From Streptomyces asiaticus (GTDB lineage Bacteria; Actinomycetota; Actinomycetes; Streptomycetales; Streptomycetaceae), in contig NZ_JAGSHX010000006.1 in assembly GCF_018138715.1 (NCBI RefSeq), positions 1,116,001-1,180,000 on the forward strand: DNA of 64,000 bases, written 5' to 3'. The stretch's first letter is position 1, and each line of letters begins with the position of its first letter. Below, piece by piece: positions 63,185 through 64,000 of this stretch. A program made the translations under genes and the position numbers. The notes beneath the pieces were generated by a model. It searched no databases and was not told the origin of the DNA. It saw nothing but the letters and a program-made list of their open reading frames with translations.

Positions 63185-63352
63185 GCGCCTGCGGCGGGCT
63201 TTCCCCTACCCCTGGACCCCGGACGCCCTTTGGGCGTGTCCTCAATCGCCGGACGGGCTGAAATCAGCCCGTCCGGCGATTGAGGACCGGGGTCCGGGGC
63301 GGAGCCCCGGTTGTGGGGAGGGGCGGGTAGGGGAAAGGCCCGCCGCAGGCGC
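63185..63352. repeat. Composite palindromic intergenic element
   Basis: Core: a 22-bp perfect stem (63239-63260 with 63265-63286, TCCTCAATCGCCGGACGGGC...) with a four-base loop. Outer arms: GCGCCTGCGGCGGGC-TTTCCCCTACCC (63185-63212) and its near-complement (63325-63352). I recall this core as frequent in Streptomyces gaps. It also serves as terminator between convergent genes. Confidence 0.8.
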
Positions 63353-63375
63353 AAACCGCAGCGCGACCGCGCCGC

Positions 63376-64000
63376 TCAGCCCACCATCGCCCGCTCCTCC
63401 TCGGAGAGCACGGGCGCCGCCTCGCCCCTGGGCTCGGCCACCCGGTCCCGGGCCCCGCCCCGGTGCGCGGGGTCGTGGACCTCGCCGACCAGCTTCTCCA
63501 GGACGTCCTCCAGCGCGACCAGCCCCAGCACCGTGCCCGACGCGTCGGCGACGGCCGCCAGATGGGAGGCGGCCCGGCGCATCGCGGTGAGGGCGTCGTC
63601 CAGCGGAAGCTCCGCCCGAAGCGTCTCGATCGGATGCCAGACCCGCTGCGGCACGGCCCGCTCCGGGAACTCCAGCTCCAGGACGTCCTTCACATGCAGA
63701 TAGCCCATGAAGGCGCCTCCGGGGCCGCGCACCGGGAAGCGCGAGTAGCCGGTGCGCACGGTCAGCTCCTCGATCTGCCGGGGGGTGACCGAGGGATCCA
63801 CGGTGACCAGGCCCGCCGGGTCCAGGAGGACGTCGGTGACCGGGCGGCTGCCCAGCTCCAGGGCGTCCGCGAGCCGCTCCTGCTCCCCGGGGTCGAGCAG
63901 CCCGGCCTGCCGGGAGTCCTCGACCAGATGGGTCAGCTGCTCGCTGGTGAAGACGGCCTCGACCTCGTCCTTGGGCTCCACCCGGAACAGCCGCAGCACC
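63376..64000 (-). CDS. CBS-domain protein of the hemolysin/CorC family (3' part)
   Basis: C-terminal part of a membrane protein; the DUF21 membrane domain should lie beyond the window. Two CBS domains are visible (VLLDPAGLVTVDPSVTPRQIEELTVRTGYSRFPV around the first; LDDALTAMRRAASHLAAVADASGTVLGLVALEDVLEKLVGE, in two pieces, the second). The tail is short and acidic, so the C-terminal CorC_HlyC transporter-associated domain is absent. Proposed role: divalent-cation handling. Confidence 0.88.
   Translation of the reverse strand, partial: VLRLFRVEPKDEVEAVFTSEQLTHLVEDSRQAGLLDPGEQERLADALELGSRPVTDVLLDPAGLVTVDPSVTPRQIEELTVRTGYSRFPVRGPGGAFMGYLHVKDVLELEFPERAVPQRVWHPIETLRAELPLDDALTAMRRAASHLAAVADASGTVLGLVALEDVLEKLVGEVHDPAHRGGARDRVAEPRGEAAPVLSEEERAMVG

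Overview
The window is high-GC actinobacterial DNA, almost certainly a Streptomyces chromosome. Codon third positions are nearly all G or C, GTG starts and 1-4 base start/stop overlaps are common, one TTA codon is present, and there are rbpA with a SigR-type promoter, YczR/YczE, FxsA, a DasR-type chitinase promoter and a palindromic intergenic repeat that I recall as common in streptomycetes. The block from rbpA through ppm1, lnt, an acyl-CoA dehydrogenase and a chitinase resembles the S. coelicolor SCO1421-SCO1429 neighbourhood as I remember it. I saw no rRNA, tRNA, CRISPR array, transposase or integrase.

Layout. 1-0.9 kb: end of a penicillin-binding protein. 1.0-8.5 kb: a ROK regulator, a sugar ABC transporter and a GH2 beta-galactosidase, a carbohydrate-uptake unit with one shared operator-like motif upstream of regulator and transporter. 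8.6-12.7 kb: a polar amino-acid ABC transporter, divergent from an IclR regulator with a 17-bp palindrome between them. 12.8-17.2 kb: a DUF2264 protein coupled to a signal-peptide mini-ORF, a peroxiredoxin, a small hypothetical and an amidase. 17.3-24.6 kb: two convergent operons (MMPL transporter + histidine kinase + response regulator; MFS transporter + FAD monooxygenase) bounded by a 122-bp, 97% identical inverted repeat that lies upstream of both operons, followed by a deleted serine-hydrolase gene. 25.4-29.1 kb: a GH16 glucanase and two paralogous ROK regulators. 29.3-34.3 kb: an ankyrin protein, a small membrane protein with a TraB/FtsK-like ATPase lacking the P-loop lysine, and the YczR/YczE pair.

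34.6-43.1 kb: rbpA, fxsA, a six-gene Mbh-type cation/proton antiporter cluster, a small Rho-N-like protein, ppm1 and lnt. 43.6-49.2 kb: amidohydrolase, Lrp regulator, acyl-CoA dehydrogenase, secreted chitinase. 49.5-53.8 kb: a zinc-ribbon miniprotein, a GAF regulator, an aldehyde dehydrogenase and DUF779, with a terpene-synthase fragment wedged between the last two. 53.9-60.1 kb: a GGDEF-EAL protein, a decayed PucR-type regulator, a HhH-GPD protein and a secreted C39-type peptidase. 60.2-64 kb: a P-loop kinase, a candidate small RNA, a TPR/AAA+ ATPase with a TTA codon, and the end of a CBS-domain protein.

Three themes stand out. The inverted-repeat module at 17.3-24.6 kb is the best candidate for an undescribed system: drug-type efflux, a drug-type monooxygenase and a two-component system sharing one duplicated control sequence. 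Several unrelated genes carry in-frame tandem repeats (6, 15, 18, 33, 42 and 51 bp units). Four genes survive only as deletion remnants: a serine hydrolase, a terpene synthase, a PucR regulator and an unknown 3' end.
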